Positions 7,680-15,863 are shown, counted from the stretch's first letter. The stretch: 26,105 bases of DNA from Deferribacteres bacterium (GCA_013153205.1 JAADEW010000091.1:1-26105); one strand, 5' to 3'. Notes: a model not told the origin generated them from the sequence alone. A program made the numbers and translations.

Positions 7680-8590
7680 TTGCCTATCAAAAGATAGAGC
7701 ACGGCCATTCTCACCGCAATCCCGTTGGTTACCTGCTCAAGTATCACATTCCTTTCAAACTCCATAACATCAGGAGAAAGCTCAACCCCCCAGTTAACAG
7801 GTCCCGGATGCATCACAATCACATCTTCCTTTGCCCGCTCAAGCCGCTTTCTGTTTAAGCCGAAAAACCTTGAATACTCCCTTATAGACGGAAAAAGAGG
7901 AGAGCTCTGCCTCTCCATCTGTATCCTCAACATCATTACCACGTCCACATCCTCTATAACTTCGTCAATGCTGTTAGCCACAGAGACCTCCAGGGCTTCT
8001 ATATAGGGCGGTATCATGGTTGGAGGACCCACCACCACAGGATTTGCCCCCAGCTTCTTCAGGGCGAATATGTTTGACCTTGCAACCCTGCTGTGGGTTA
8101 TATCACCGACTATAGCTACATTGAGGCCGGCTACCCTTCCCTTTTTCTCCCTGATGGTAAACACATCAAGGAGAGCCTGAGTGGGGTGTTCGTGCTTGCC
8201 GTCTCCGGCGTTAATCACGGACACGTCGGTGATGGAAGCGATGTAATCAACCGAACCTTCGGCGCTGTGCCTCACCACAAAAGCGTCCGCTACCAGAGCC
8301 TCTATGTTCTTAACCGTGTCCCTCAGGGTCTCTCCCTTGGTGAGACTGCTTCCCGTTGCGGAAAAGTTTATCACATCAGCGGACAGCCTCTTAGCCGCCA
8401 TCTCAAAGGAGGTTCTGGTCCTCGTGCTGGGCTCAAAGAAGAGGTTCACCACGGTCTTTCCCCTTAAGGTGGGCACCTTCTTGATGTCCCTGTAAAGTAT
8501 CTCCTTCATGGACTCCGCGGTATCAAGTATGTGCTCTATCTCCTCTTTTGACAGCACCTCTATAGAGGTGAGGTCCTTTCTCTCTAACAT
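7676..8590 (-). CDS. pyrB: Aspartate carbamoyltransferase catalytic subunit
   Basis: A 304-residue enzyme matching the usual length of the PyrB catalytic chain. The carbamoyl-phosphate loop is FFEPSTRTRTSFE (STRTR at 55-59). Further landmarks are a Ser/Lys loop (SSLTKGET), HPTQALLD in the middle, and MHPGPVNWGVE near the C-terminus. It condenses carbamoyl phosphate with aspartate in the first committed step of pyrimidine synthesis. It lies 9 bases after pyrR, with GGGGGAGAAG as its ribosome-binding site, and overlaps tsaE by 4 bases. No pyrI regulatory chain is adjacent; as in Bacillus-type operons, PyrR is the neighbouring regulator instead. Confidence 0.96.
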   Translation of the reverse strand: MLERKDLTSIEVLSKEEIEHILDTAESMKEILYRDIKKVPTLRGKTVVNLFFEPSTRTRTSFEMAAKRLSADVINFSATGSSLTKGETLRDTVKNIEALVADAFVVRHSAEGSVDYIASITDVSVINAGDGKHEHPTQALLDVFTIREKKGRVAGLNVAIVGDITHSRVARSNIFALKKLGANPVVVGPPTMIPPYIEALEVSVANSIDEVIEDVDVVMMLRIQMERQSSPLFPSIREYSRFFGLNRKRLERAKEDVIVMHPGPVNWGVELSPDVMEFERNVILEQVTNGIAVRMAVLYLLIGK

Positions 8591-8599
8591 CTTCTCCCC

Positions 8600-9133
8600 C
8601 TACTCCGAAATACCTACAGCGTCCACTCCATCCACTTCTTTCAGCAGAACCACCACATTCTCATCCTTTGATGTGGGTATAACCTTCCCCACGTAATCGG
8701 GGTGAATGGGTAGCTCCCTGTGCCCCCTGTCCACTAAAACGGCGAGCTGAACAGACTGGGGCCTTCCGTAATCCATAACGGCATCAAGAGCCGCTCTCAC
8801 CGTCCTGCCGGTGTATATAACGTCGTCCACCACAATCACCTTTTTCCCGTTTATGTCGCAGGGGATAAAGCTCTTCCTCACAATGGGAGCTACACTGAGG
8901 GTGCTCAGGTCATCCCTGTAAAGGGTTATGTCAAGAGCACCAACGGGGATAGGCTTTCCCTCTATCTCCTCAAGCTTTCTGGCAAGCCTTTCGGCAAGAA
9001 CATCTCCCCTTCTCTTGATACCGATGATGCAAAGGTTTTCCACCCCTTTGTTCTTCTCCACAATCTCATGGGCAATTCTGGTAAGGGTTCTCTCTATCTC
9101 CTTTTCGTCCATGAGCTGTTTTTTCAACTTCAT
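8600..9133 (-). CDS. pyrR: PyrR bifunctional pyrimidine regulator / uracil phosphoribosyltransferase
   Basis: A 177-residue type I phosphoribosyltransferase. The PRPP-binding signature is VVDDVIYTGRT at residues 101-111, preceded by the GIKRRGDVLA segment and DITLYRDD, which are typical of PyrR. In Gram-positive bacteria PyrR binds pyr mRNA in response to UMP and causes attenuation, and it also converts uracil plus PRPP to UMP. The gene directly precedes pyrB, as expected. However, it overlaps the 3' end of the ppiD-like gene by 4 bases and the pyrR-pyrB gap is only 9 bases, so there is no room for a standard attenuator at either junction. Regulation may act elsewhere, or the enzyme may serve mainly in uracil salvage. 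Confidence 0.93.
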   Translation of the reverse strand: MKLKKQLMDEKEIERTLTRIAHEIVEKNKGVENLCIIGIKRRGDVLAERLARKLEEIEGKPIPVGALDITLYRDDLSTLSVAPIVRKSFIPCDINGKKVIVVDDVIYTGRTVRAALDAVMDYGRPQSVQLAVLVDRGHRELPIHPDYVGKVIPTSKDENVVVLLKEVDGVDAVGISE

Positions 9134-10719
9134 CCCATACTCTCCCAGAGCCTCTTGTTTATCTTTATCTCAACCCGCTCTTTAAGGTCCGTTAAGAACT
9201 GCGTCCAGACCTCGTCCCTCTTTCTCACCAGAAGCCTCGGCTTCAGCTCTTTAACGGCTTTGGCTAACTCCTCCTTAGAAGGCTCTTTCTTCTCTTTCAG
9301 AGAGAAAACCACGAGCTTACCGTTTTCAACAACGAATCCCACATCTCCCACCTTTCTGGAAAGGGCTTCCATGGCAAGAGCCCTGTAAGTCTCGTCTCCT
9401 ATCTTCACGCCCCGTCTGGTAAAGTAATCGCTCGTCTTCACCTGATATTTAAGCCCCATGGCTTTGCAAGCCTTTTCAAGTCCCCCCGCTTCTTTCGCCT
9501 TCTTCACAAAATCCTCCGCCCACCTTTTAGCGGCATCTGCGGCGTTGGCTTCCCTGTATGCCTGCTCAACCTTCCACCTTATCTCCTCAAAAGGAGGTAT
9601 TCTTGACTCCACCTTCTCCTTAACCTTCACCAGATAAAAATCCGAGCCGCTTTTTATCACATCCGAAACATCATTCGCCTTCAAGGCAAATATCCTGTCC
9701 ACAACCGGAGCAGGCAACTGCTTGAGCTTATCCTTTTCCGTAAGAGGCACCTCTTCAACCGAAAAGCCAAACTTTTTTGCGGCAGACACAAAATCCTCGC
9801 CCTTTACCACCGCATTTCTGAACCTCTTTATGGCTCTCAAAGCCTCTTTTCTCGCCTTTTCCTCCCTCACCTTCTGGATAACCTCTTTCTTAACTGCACT
9901 GAGAGGCTCAAGATTTCCCTTTTTGTCCACGAAAAGGTCCTGATTCTCCCTGTAATACTCTTTGACGTCCTCGTCCGTTACCATGACATTCTTTATAAAC
10001 TGCGAAGGGTTTACCTTAACATAGAGGAAAGATATTTTGGGCTGTGTCCTGAAGAGCTCCCTGTGCTTAAGGTAAAACTCCTTGAGCTTTTTGTCGTTCA
10101 CATCCACCATACCGGCAAAATCCAGAACATTAGCGGTGAAGTAGTCTATCTTCCCCTTTTCAAGAAGCCACTTGGCATACTTTGCGGCTTCAAAATCGTC
10201 CACCACCACTGAAAGCTTAATGGTAGCCTCAAGCTTTTTCCTCATTATGTCCTGATAAAGCTCCCTTTCAAACTCAACAGGAGAATAGCCGTTAAGCTTC
10301 AACACCCTAACATATCTGTCTTTGTTGAAAACGCCTCCAACCTTGAAGGCATCTATGCTCTGAATGGCCTGCGCCACCTCCATGGGAGAGACCACAAGCC
10401 CCTCTCTTTTAGCGGCATAAAGTATCAAAGCCTTGTTAATAAGCATATTCAGCACCTGCTCCTTAACGTGCATGGCTTTTAAGAGCTCGTTGCTGAACTG
10501 CCCCTTCATCATGTTCCTGTAAAAATCCACCATCTTCATATAAGCCCTCTGGTAATCCTGAGGCAGAATCTCTACATCTCCCACCTTGGCAAGGTAATTT
10601 GCTCCTCCCGTAAAAGCACCCCTTCCCCAGACCAGAAAGATGGTCCCCACGAAAGCAGCCACGATAAGCCACAGCACGAAGCTCAGCTTTTTGATATTTC
10701 TCTGTATGGTTCCTATCAT
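9130..10719 (-). CDS. PpiD/SurA-N-like membrane-anchored periplasmic chaperone
   Basis: About 529 residues from the chosen start. The order of parts is PpiD-like. A short cytoplasmic N-terminus (MIGTIQRNIKK) is followed by one membrane segment (about residues 12-31, LSFVLWLIVAAFVGTIFLVW). A SurA-N-type helical domain comes next, with VGDVEI, then VKEQVLNMLINKALI and the VSPMEVAQAI segment. After VTDEDVKEYYREN comes a helical C-terminal half. I do not see the GG-containing core of a parvulin domain; only a stretch near DVSDVIKSGSDFYLVKVKE resembles the end of that fold. It probably helps fold exported proteins without prolyl isomerase activity. I chose ATG 10719 over a longer start at 10761 because GGAGG lies 7 bases upstream of it and a promoter-like element covers the longer N-terminus. 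It heads the pyrR-pyrB-tsaE-ubiA run. Confidence 0.8.
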   Translation of the reverse strand: MIGTIQRNIKKLSFVLWLIVAAFVGTIFLVWGRGAFTGGANYLAKVGDVEILPQDYQRAYMKMVDFYRNMMKGQFSNELLKAMHVKEQVLNMLINKALILYAAKREGLVVSPMEVAQAIQSIDAFKVGGVFNKDRYVRVLKLNGYSPVEFERELYQDIMRKKLEATIKLSVVVDDFEAAKYAKWLLEKGKIDYFTANVLDFAGMVDVNDKKLKEFYLKHRELFRTQPKISFLYVKVNPSQFIKNVMVTDEDVKEYYRENQDLFVDKKGNLEPLSAVKKEVIQKVREEKARKEALRAIKRFRNAVVKGEDFVSAAKKFGFSVEEVPLTEKDKLKQLPAPVVDRIFALKANDVSDVIKSGSDFYLVKVKEKVESRIPPFEEIRWKVEQAYREANAADAAKRWAEDFVKKAKEAGGLEKACKAMGLKYQVKTSDYFTRRGVKIGDETYRALAMEALSRKVGDVGFVVENGKLVVFSLKEKKEPSKEELAKAVKELKPRLLVRKRDEVWTQFLTDLKERVEIKINKRLWESMG

Positions 10720-10750
10720 CAGACATCCTCCAGGTGGATTTTCCTCAAGT

Positions 10751-10777
10751 TTTATACCCACTTTAAAAATTGCTCAA
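10751..10777 (-). promoter_or_regulatory. Candidate promoter for the ppiD-pyrR-pyrB-tsaE-ubiA operon
   Basis: On the minus strand TTGAGC (10777-10772) is followed after 15 bases by TATAAA (10756-10751). The -10 is good but the spacing is short. Transcription would begin near 10744, about 25 bases before the ATG at 10719, leaving room for the GGAGG ribosome-binding site and arguing against the longer ppiD start at 10761. The surrounding 10762-10869 spacer is strongly AT-rich and also serves the divergent DUF505-like gene. Confidence 0.4.
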
Positions 10778-10869
10778 GAGAGTGTTTAATTTTTTGAGTT
10801 TTGTTTTATTTTTATGCAAGATGGTTTATTAGAGAAACTCAATACTTTCACTACTTATGGAGGTGAAGA

Positions 10870-12639
10870 ATGGTAGTTACAGGTGGAGCCATCCGAGTTC
10901 TCAAAAAAATTAAAGAAGGGGAGAAGTTTGCCAAAGACACCGATTTCACCAGACCCCTGGAGCTTGCCGGTATCATAAGATTTGAACTGCCGGGATACTA
11001 CACACTCACCTACACCGGAGAGGCTCTGGTTGAACTCATCAAATCCCTGGAAGAGAAGGGATTGATTAACACCGAAGAATGGCCTGACAACTTCAGGTTT
11101 ATAGGCACGGAAATAATGGGCATGATAGAGGCAACTATAAAAGCCGGGGGAAGAATATCCCCTCACTTCGTTGAGCTTTTAAAGGAAAGGGGGTTTATGG
11201 AAGGGGAAGAGCTAACCCCTGAAGCGGAAGAGCTGTGGGAAATATACAGGCTGGCAAGACCACAGCTCATCGTAACGAAAGAGCTCGCATCCCTTATAAG
11301 AAAGCTCCCCGTGGGACCGGCAAAGGTCCTTGACACAATAGACATTGACGACGAGCTGGTCCTTGAGCTTGAAGCCCAGAGGCTCATAGCCTTCTCCATG
11401 CCTCCCGGAGACTTCTTCAACTTTACCGGTCTTGGCCAGAAGGTAAAGGAAGCCATAGAAAAGGGAGCTCAGCCGTTTCCTGTGGCGGTGAGCGTTGACA
11501 TAATGGTCTCCGTCAAAAGGGCAAAGGAGAATCCCGAAGAGCTTACCCAGACCGAAGCGGAGACCCTAATGGCAATGGCTTACATAGATGAGGACTTCTC
11601 GCTTCTTCCCGCGGGAGAAGCCCTCTACATGGCTTACGAGCTTTACACCAAAGGTCCCCTGCTCCTCACGCCGTCCATTGTGCTTGAGGAGCCTGACATA
11701 GAGATTCTGTTCACCATAGAGGAGCTGTGGCAGAAATACGAGACCAATCCCGAAATCTTCCCGGAGCCCAAGCAGATAAGATACTGGGTTGAGAAGAAAA
11801 ACCCCGCACTGGGACCTGAAACCATGAAGATACTCTACGGTCTGGAAAACTTTGGCATGGTGAAAAGTGAAGCCTTCCAGAAAAAGCTTGCCTACTTCTT
11901 CACCGACTGGGGAGAGAAGGTACTCGCAGACCAGAAAGAGAAGAGAAGAGCCATATCCTCCCCGGCGATAAAGTGCATCACCATGACGAGAAAAGAGTTC
12001 GCATCGCCGAGCTACAACTGGTATGAAGAAGCCATGGACGCAGGGCTCGTGAGTGCTTTCGGACCCACGAAATCGGGAACCTTATACGCAGACCTCGCGG
12101 CATCCATTGACAGACGCCCCCACCTGACCGACTTTGAGATGGAGATACTCCTTTCAATCTCCGAAAAGAACCCCCTCTACATCCACGAGTATCAGGAAAA
12201 ATACGAAGACGAAAAAGCCAAACTCATCAAAAGGGCCCTTGAGCTTCTGGACGCAAAAGGGCTGGTGGAGATTCTGCCCACCGACATCGTTACCCTGACA
12301 GACGCAGGACTTTACATGAAAAAGGCACTTGCAGGGGTAACGAGCGGGTTCGGCAATCCGGTAACTCCCCTCATAGTCAGGCTTCTGGAGGCTATAAGGG
12401 AGGTGGGAACCCTTTACGAAAAGGAAAAGAAGATAAGGGTAAGACCGGATAAGTGGAAGAAAGTGGAGAAGCTCACAGGCCTTGACCCGGACACCTTCTC
12501 GGAAACGGTTATGCTTGCGAGAAGGCTCAAATTCCTCGGGACAAACACCCTCACCGATGCGGGATACTACCTTCTCACCACCCTTGACGAGCTGAGAAAG
12601 GCTTACGCTGAATCCAAGAAGTGGTTCTTCCAGAAATGA
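10870..12639 (+). CDS. DUF505-like protein of unknown function with repeated winged-helix-like segments
   Basis: A 589-residue soluble, highly charged protein with no signal peptide or membrane segment. I recognise it, with moderate confidence, as the DUF505 family, known to me mainly from Aquificota and hyperthermophilic methanogens; no function is established. Internally it looks modular. Several stretches of about 60-100 residues each end in a similar pattern, roughly a short helix ending in KGLV/RGFM/FGMV, a strand, then L(T/L)xxGxxL: KERGFMEGEELTPEAEELW, DEDFSLLPAGEALYMAYEL, DAKGLVEILPTDIVTLTDAG and FLGTNTLTDAGYYLLTTL. This resembles tandem winged-helix units, but that is inference. GGAGGTGAAGA precedes the ATG. 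The gene stands alone between an AT-rich leader and a strong terminator. Confidence 0.7.
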   Translation: MVVTGGAIRVLKKIKEGEKFAKDTDFTRPLELAGIIRFELPGYYTLTYTGEALVELIKSLEEKGLINTEEWPDNFRFIGTEIMGMIEATIKAGGRISPHFVELLKERGFMEGEELTPEAEELWEIYRLARPQLIVTKELASLIRKLPVGPAKVLDTIDIDDELVLELEAQRLIAFSMPPGDFFNFTGLGQKVKEAIEKGAQPFPVAVSVDIMVSVKRAKENPEELTQTEAETLMAMAYIDEDFSLLPAGEALYMAYELYTKGPLLLTPSIVLEEPDIEILFTIEELWQKYETNPEIFPEPKQIRYWVEKKNPALGPETMKILYGLENFGMVKSEAFQKKLAYFFTDWGEKVLADQKEKRRAISSPAIKCITMTRKEFASPSYNWYEEAMDAGLVSAFGPTKSGTLYADLAASIDRRPHLTDFEMEILLSISEKNPLYIHEYQEKYEDEKAKLIKRALELLDAKGLVEILPTDIVTLTDAGLYMKKALAGVTSGFGNPVTPLIVRLLEAIREVGTLYEKEKKIRVRPDKWKKVEKLTGLDPDTFSETVMLARRLKFLGTNTLTDAGYYLLTTLDELRKAYAESKKWFFQK

Positions 12640-12651
12640 GCTGAAACTTGC

Positions 12652-12676
12652 GCGGAGCCCCCGTGGCTCCGCTTTT
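12652..12676 (+). terminator. Rho-independent terminator of the DUF505-like gene
   Basis: A perfect 8-base-pair GC-rich stem (GCGGAGCC at 12652-12659 with GGCTCCGC at 12665-12672) closes a 5-base loop and is followed by TTTT. It starts 12 bases after the stop codon, so it ends the single-gene transcript and separates it from the tRNA promoter downstream. Confidence 0.85.
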
Positions 12677-12702
12677 ACCCCACTGCAAAGAGCACCCCTC
12701 CC

Positions 12703-12731
12703 TTGACAAAAGTGGAGATTGAAGCTATAGC
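12703..12731 (+). promoter_or_regulatory. Promoter of tRNA-Gly
   Basis: A consensus TTGACA (12703-12708) lies exactly 17 bases from TATAGC (12726-12731), a sigma-70-type promoter. The predicted start is near 12738, about 7 bases before the mature tRNA 5' end at 12745. Confidence 0.82.
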
Positions 12732-12744
12732 AAAAAAGTAGTGA

Positions 12745-12819
12745 GCGGGTGTAGCTCAGTGGTAGAGCGCCGCCTTGCCAAGGCGGAGGTCGCGGGTTCG
12801 AAACCCGTCACCCGCTCCA
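12745..12819 (+). tRNA. tRNA-Gly (anticodon GCC)
   Basis: A complete cloverleaf of 75 bases including the encoded CCA (12817-12819). The acceptor stem GCGGGTG pairs perfectly with CACCCGC, the D-arm contains AGCTCAGTGGTAGAGC, the anticodon stem CCGCC/GGCGG holds the loop TTGCCAA with anticodon GCC at 12777-12779, and the T-arm contains GGTTCGAAACC. The discriminator base is T (12816). It decodes GGC and GGT. A T-rich run begins right after CCA at 12820 and probably ends transcription. Confidence 0.98.
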
Positions 12820-12822
12820 TTT

Positions 12823-13569
12823 TTATTTTTTGACCCCTGCAATCACAACTTTGTCGTCGGTGTAGGAAAGGACTTTGCCGTTTTTCACCTCTATCTCAAA
12901 ATAGGCTTTTACCCCGGGGGAAGCGTCTCTGAACAGCCTTTCCACACATCTTTTTGCATCATCCTCAACGGGACTTCTTTCAAGCCATTCTTTGAAGGGA
13001 TGGCGTTTTCTCACCACCTTAAAGCCAATTACATCAAAATAACGGGAGAAAAGCTTCCTCCACTGGCTGAAGGTAAGGGTTCTCAAATGGGTAGGGTCCC
13101 TCATCTTTTCAGCCTCTTCTATAAATCCTTTAAGCTCCTCATCGTCACACACGGCGCTGTCAATAATCACCATGCGCCCGCCTCTGGCAAGTATTCTGTG
13201 AGCCTCCTCAAAAAACTTTTCCAGAGACTCAAAGTGATGGGGTGCTATCCTTGAGCTTATTAGGGTGAAGGTATCAAAAGCAAAAGGCATCTCGTGAACG
13301 TCCGCCACAACCACCAAGGCTTCCGGGTCAACCTTTTTCAGCTCGGAAAGCATATCCAGAGATAAATCCAGAGCAAAAGCCCTTCCAACATACGGACAGA
13401 ACCTGAAAAAAGCATGACCTGTGCCGGAGGCGACATCCAAATAGACATCCTCTTTTGAAGGTGAAACCATCTCAACAGCCACATCAACGTCGTCGGTCGC
13501 CGAATGCTCGGAGCTTACCCCGTAAAGGTGTGCCTTTGACGAAAACCGTTTTATAAGTCTATCCCGCAA
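12823..13569 (-). CDS. Class I SAM-dependent methyltransferase of unknown substrate
   Basis: A 248-residue Rossmann-fold methyltransferase. Motif I is YLDVASGTGHA (residues 43-53), with an acidic residue ending strand 2 in ALDLS, motif III-like VVADVHEMPF, and a post-motif HRILARGGRMVIID segment, like UbiE/YcgJ-type enzymes. The later DPTHLRTLTFSQW stretch is also seen in that group. The substrate is unknown; a small molecule is likely. The only in-frame start consistent with the N-terminus is TTG at 13569, inside the end of the preceding phosphatase gene (19-base overlap), with GGTGAGG just upstream. The gene ends 4 bases from the 3' end of the opposing tRNA-Gly, and its last lysine codons and stop are read from the tRNA's T-rich tail. 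Confidence 0.8.
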   Translation of the reverse strand: MRDRLIKRFSSKAHLYGVSSEHSATDDVDVAVEMVSPSKEDVYLDVASGTGHAFFRFCPYVGRAFALDLSLDMLSELKKVDPEALVVVADVHEMPFAFDTFTLISSRIAPHHFESLEKFFEEAHRILARGGRMVIIDSAVCDDEELKGFIEEAEKMRDPTHLRTLTFSQWRKLFSRYFDVIGFKVVRKRHPFKEWLERSPVEDDAKRCVERLFRDASPGVKAYFEIEVKNGKVLSYTDDKVVIAGVKK

Positions 13570-14333
13570 TCCCTCACCAGTGCCTTAACACGTTCAAAAA
13601 CAGAGGGCGAAGAAGCTATAAGCCAGCCGTCCAGCGGGTTCTTCCTGATGAGAGGCGCCACCTTACCCCCTGCCTCCTTCACCATCAAAACCCCGGAAGC
13701 CACATCCCAGGGCGAAAGGTATATCTCAACAAAAGCATCGTATCTTCCGCACGCCACATAGGCAAGGTCAAGGGCGGCAGAACCCGTGTGTCTCGTGGCA
13801 GAGCCCTCAAGGAAAAGCCGCCTGTAAAGGGATACCAGAAAATCCACATGGGCTTTTCCTCTATATGGAAGGCCTATGGCGACAATGGCTCTATCCATAA
13901 GCTCTGTGGAGGACACCTTTACCCTCTCCCCGTTTAAGAAGGCACCTCTTGCCTTTTGAGCGAAGAACATCTCGTTCTTCATGGGGTCATAGGTCACACC
14001 GCAAACCACATCCCCCTTTTCCAGATATGCTATGTTCACCGCAAAATGGGGATTGCCCCGCATGAAGTTGCGGGTGCCGTCAATAGGGTCAACCAGTATG
14101 TAGGCATCCAAATCTCCTCCTTCAGAGCCCGTCTCCTCCCCCACTACCGGTATTCCGAGCCTGTCTGCAACGAGCTCCCTTACGAACCCCTCCACCTCAA
14201 CATCCACGCTGGTTACGAAATCGGACTTGGCTTTTTCGGACACATCCACTGCACTGCCCAGAGACACCTCAAGGAAACGCATCTTCAGAAGCTTTCCAGC
14301 CCTTTTTGCTATGTCCTTCAGCTCGTCTAACAT
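13551..14333 (-). CDS. suhB: Inositol-monophosphatase-family phosphatase (SuhB / FBPase-IV-like)
   Basis: A 260-residue member of the Li+-sensitive, Mg2+-dependent phosphatase family. The metal-binding residues are visible: GEE (65-67), DPIDGTRNF (82-90, with Asp82 and Asp85) and WDVASG (209-214, with Asp210). Enzymes of this family remove phosphate from inositol 1-phosphate, and in archaea and hyperthermophiles often also from fructose 1,6-bisphosphate. Which substrate applies here cannot be decided from these motifs, although no other fructose bisphosphatase is visible in the window. The ATG overlaps the end of the RNase G gene by 7 bases, and the methyltransferase start lies within its 3' end, giving a three-gene run. 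Confidence 0.87.
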   Translation of the reverse strand: MLDELKDIAKRAGKLLKMRFLEVSLGSAVDVSEKAKSDFVTSVDVEVEGFVRELVADRLGIPVVGEETGSEGGDLDAYILVDPIDGTRNFMRGNPHFAVNIAYLEKGDVVCGVTYDPMKNEMFFAQKARGAFLNGERVKVSSTELMDRAIVAIGLPYRGKAHVDFLVSLYRRLFLEGSATRHTGSAALDLAYVACGRYDAFVEIYLSPWDVASGVLMVKEAGGKVAPLIRKNPLDGWLIASSPSVFERVKALVRDCGIDL

Positions 14334-15835
14334 GAAAGCGCCCTCACCCTGTATTGTTCCTGATGAAAATTGAGCACCTCGGAGACCCTTATCTTCACCT
14401 TAAGCTCCCTTTCAAGCTCCTCAAGAACCTCGTTCTCCTCCTCTATCATGGTCTTTGCCACTTCAGGGTGAGCCTCAACAAGCACGAGGTTTCTTTCGGG
14501 ATGAAGAGCTTTGACCTTGCGTATCTCCCTGAAGATGTTGTAGCAGATGGTGATAGGAGGCTTTATATAACCCCTGCCGTTACAGTAATGGCAGGTCTCA
14601 CAAAGGGTCTTGAGAAGACTCTCTTTAACCCTTTTTCTCGTCATTATAACCAGACCAAGCTCGGTGAACCCCTGAACCGTAGAAGGATATCTATCCTTCT
14701 GGAGGGAGCTTTTCAAAACCCTGAGGACCTCTTCTTTGTGGGTTTCATCGTCCATGTCTATGAAGTCAATTATGATGATGCCTCCTATGTTCCTCAAGCG
14801 AAGCTGATGGGCTATCTCCCTTGCCGCCTCAAGGTTGGTCTTGAAAACCGTCTCCTCAAAGGTGTCTTTTCCCACGAACTTACCGGTGTTAACGTCTATA
14901 GCGGTGAGGGCTTCCGTCTCCTCTATCACGATGTAGCCCCCGGACTTGAGCCACACCTTTTTGTCCAGTGCCTTGTTTATCTCGTCCTCTATACCGTATT
15001 TGGAGAAAAGAGGTATCTCCTCCTTGTAAAGCTCTATCCTCTTCACCGCCCTCGGTATGTAATCTCTGGCAAACTCAAGGCACCTCTTATACTCCGCCTC
15101 GTCGTCTATCAAAAACAGCTCGGTATCCGGGGTGAAGAAATCCCTCAAAGCCCGCAGAGGAAGCTCCGGGTCAGAATACAGAAGGCAGGGAGCAGAAACT
15201 TTATCAGCCTTCTCCCTTATGGACCTCCACAGCTTGAGAAGGTAGTCCATATCCGCTTTCAGCTCCTCCTCGGTCTTTCCCTCACTCACCGTTCTCACTA
15301 TGAACCCGTATCCGGGAGGCTTTATCCGCTCTATAATCTCCTTCAGCCTTTTTCTTTCACCGGAATCCGTTATTCTTCTTGAGACCCCAATGTGGGTCAT
15401 GGTGGGCATCAGAATGAGATACCTTCCGGGAAGGGTGATGTGGGTGGTGAGCCTCGGTCCCTTAGAACCGAGGGGCTCCTTAGCCACCTGAACAATTATC
15501 TCTTGTCCCTCCTGAAGCAGGTCCTCTATAGGCGTTCCCTTGGGAACCCTCAAGAACTGGTGCTCTCCCGCCTCCTCCACAATGTCAGAAAACTCCTCCA
15601 TCAGCTCCAGAGGAGAAATCTCCCCCACATAGAGAAAACCTGCTTTGCCAACGCCGATATCCACAAAGGCGGCGTCCATTCCCGGAAGTATCTTGACAAC
15701 CCTGCCTTTATAGACATTACCGGCTATGTTCTTCTCCCGCTTTCTCTCTATATAGACTTCAGCCAGACCTATGTCCTCTAAAATAGCAACTCTCGTCTCC
15801 CTGAAGTCCACATTTACAAGGATTTTGCTTCCCAT
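14327..15835 (-). CDS. rng: Ribonuclease E/G family endoribonuclease
   Basis: A 502-residue protein of RNase G length, lacking the long degradosome-scaffold tail of RNase E. It begins with an S1-type RNA-binding domain (NVYKGRVVKILPGMDAAFVD, residues 40-59, to about 120). The catalytic DNase-I-like region has the two metal-binding aspartates in AIDVNTGKF (Asp314) and IIDFIDMD (Asp357). The zinc-link-like cysteines lie in CETCHYCNGRG (412-422). It cuts single-stranded RNA 5' of structured regions in rRNA maturation and mRNA decay. No Shine-Dalgarno sequence precedes the ATG, and the predicted transcript start is only about 9 bases upstream. It is divergent from the merR gene, sharing an overlapping promoter region. 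Confidence 0.93.
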   Translation of the reverse strand: MGSKILVNVDFRETRVAILEDIGLAEVYIERKREKNIAGNVYKGRVVKILPGMDAAFVDIGVGKAGFLYVGEISPLELMEEFSDIVEEAGEHQFLRVPKGTPIEDLLQEGQEIIVQVAKEPLGSKGPRLTTHITLPGRYLILMPTMTHIGVSRRITDSGERKRLKEIIERIKPPGYGFIVRTVSEGKTEEELKADMDYLLKLWRSIREKADKVSAPCLLYSDPELPLRALRDFFTPDTELFLIDDEAEYKRCLEFARDYIPRAVKRIELYKEEIPLFSKYGIEDEINKALDKKVWLKSGGYIVIEETEALTAIDVNTGKFVGKDTFEETVFKTNLEAAREIAHQLRLRNIGGIIIIDFIDMDDETHKEEVLRVLKSSLQKDRYPSTVQGFTELGLVIMTRKRVKESLLKTLCETCHYCNGRGYIKPPITICYNIFREIRKVKALHPERNLVLVEAHPEVAKTMIEEENEVLEELERELKVKIRVSEVLNFHQEQYRVRALSC

Positions 15836-15836
15836 C

Positions 15837-15863
15837 TTGACCGTTTCATTACTATAATATAGC
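15837..15863 (+). promoter_or_regulatory. Candidate promoter of merR-ABC
   Basis: TTGACC (15837-15842) is followed after 15 bases by TATAGC (15858-15863), the same -10 sequence as the tRNA-Gly promoter. Transcription would start near 15870, placing the ATG at 15872 almost at the 5' end (leaderless). An overlapping TATAAT at 15853-15858 is an alternative -10 but has no -35 at normal distance. Confidence 0.45.

Noticed and set aside
10551..10563. AATCCTGAGGCAG, which resembles a PyrR mRNA-binding loop
   Set aside because: It is on the plus strand, opposite to the pyr transcript, lies inside the ppiD-like coding region and is only a partial match.
14354..15382. Open frame of about 342 codons opposite rng
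   Set aside because: It is antisense to a gene with clear S1 and catalytic aspartate motifs; the translation shows no family features.
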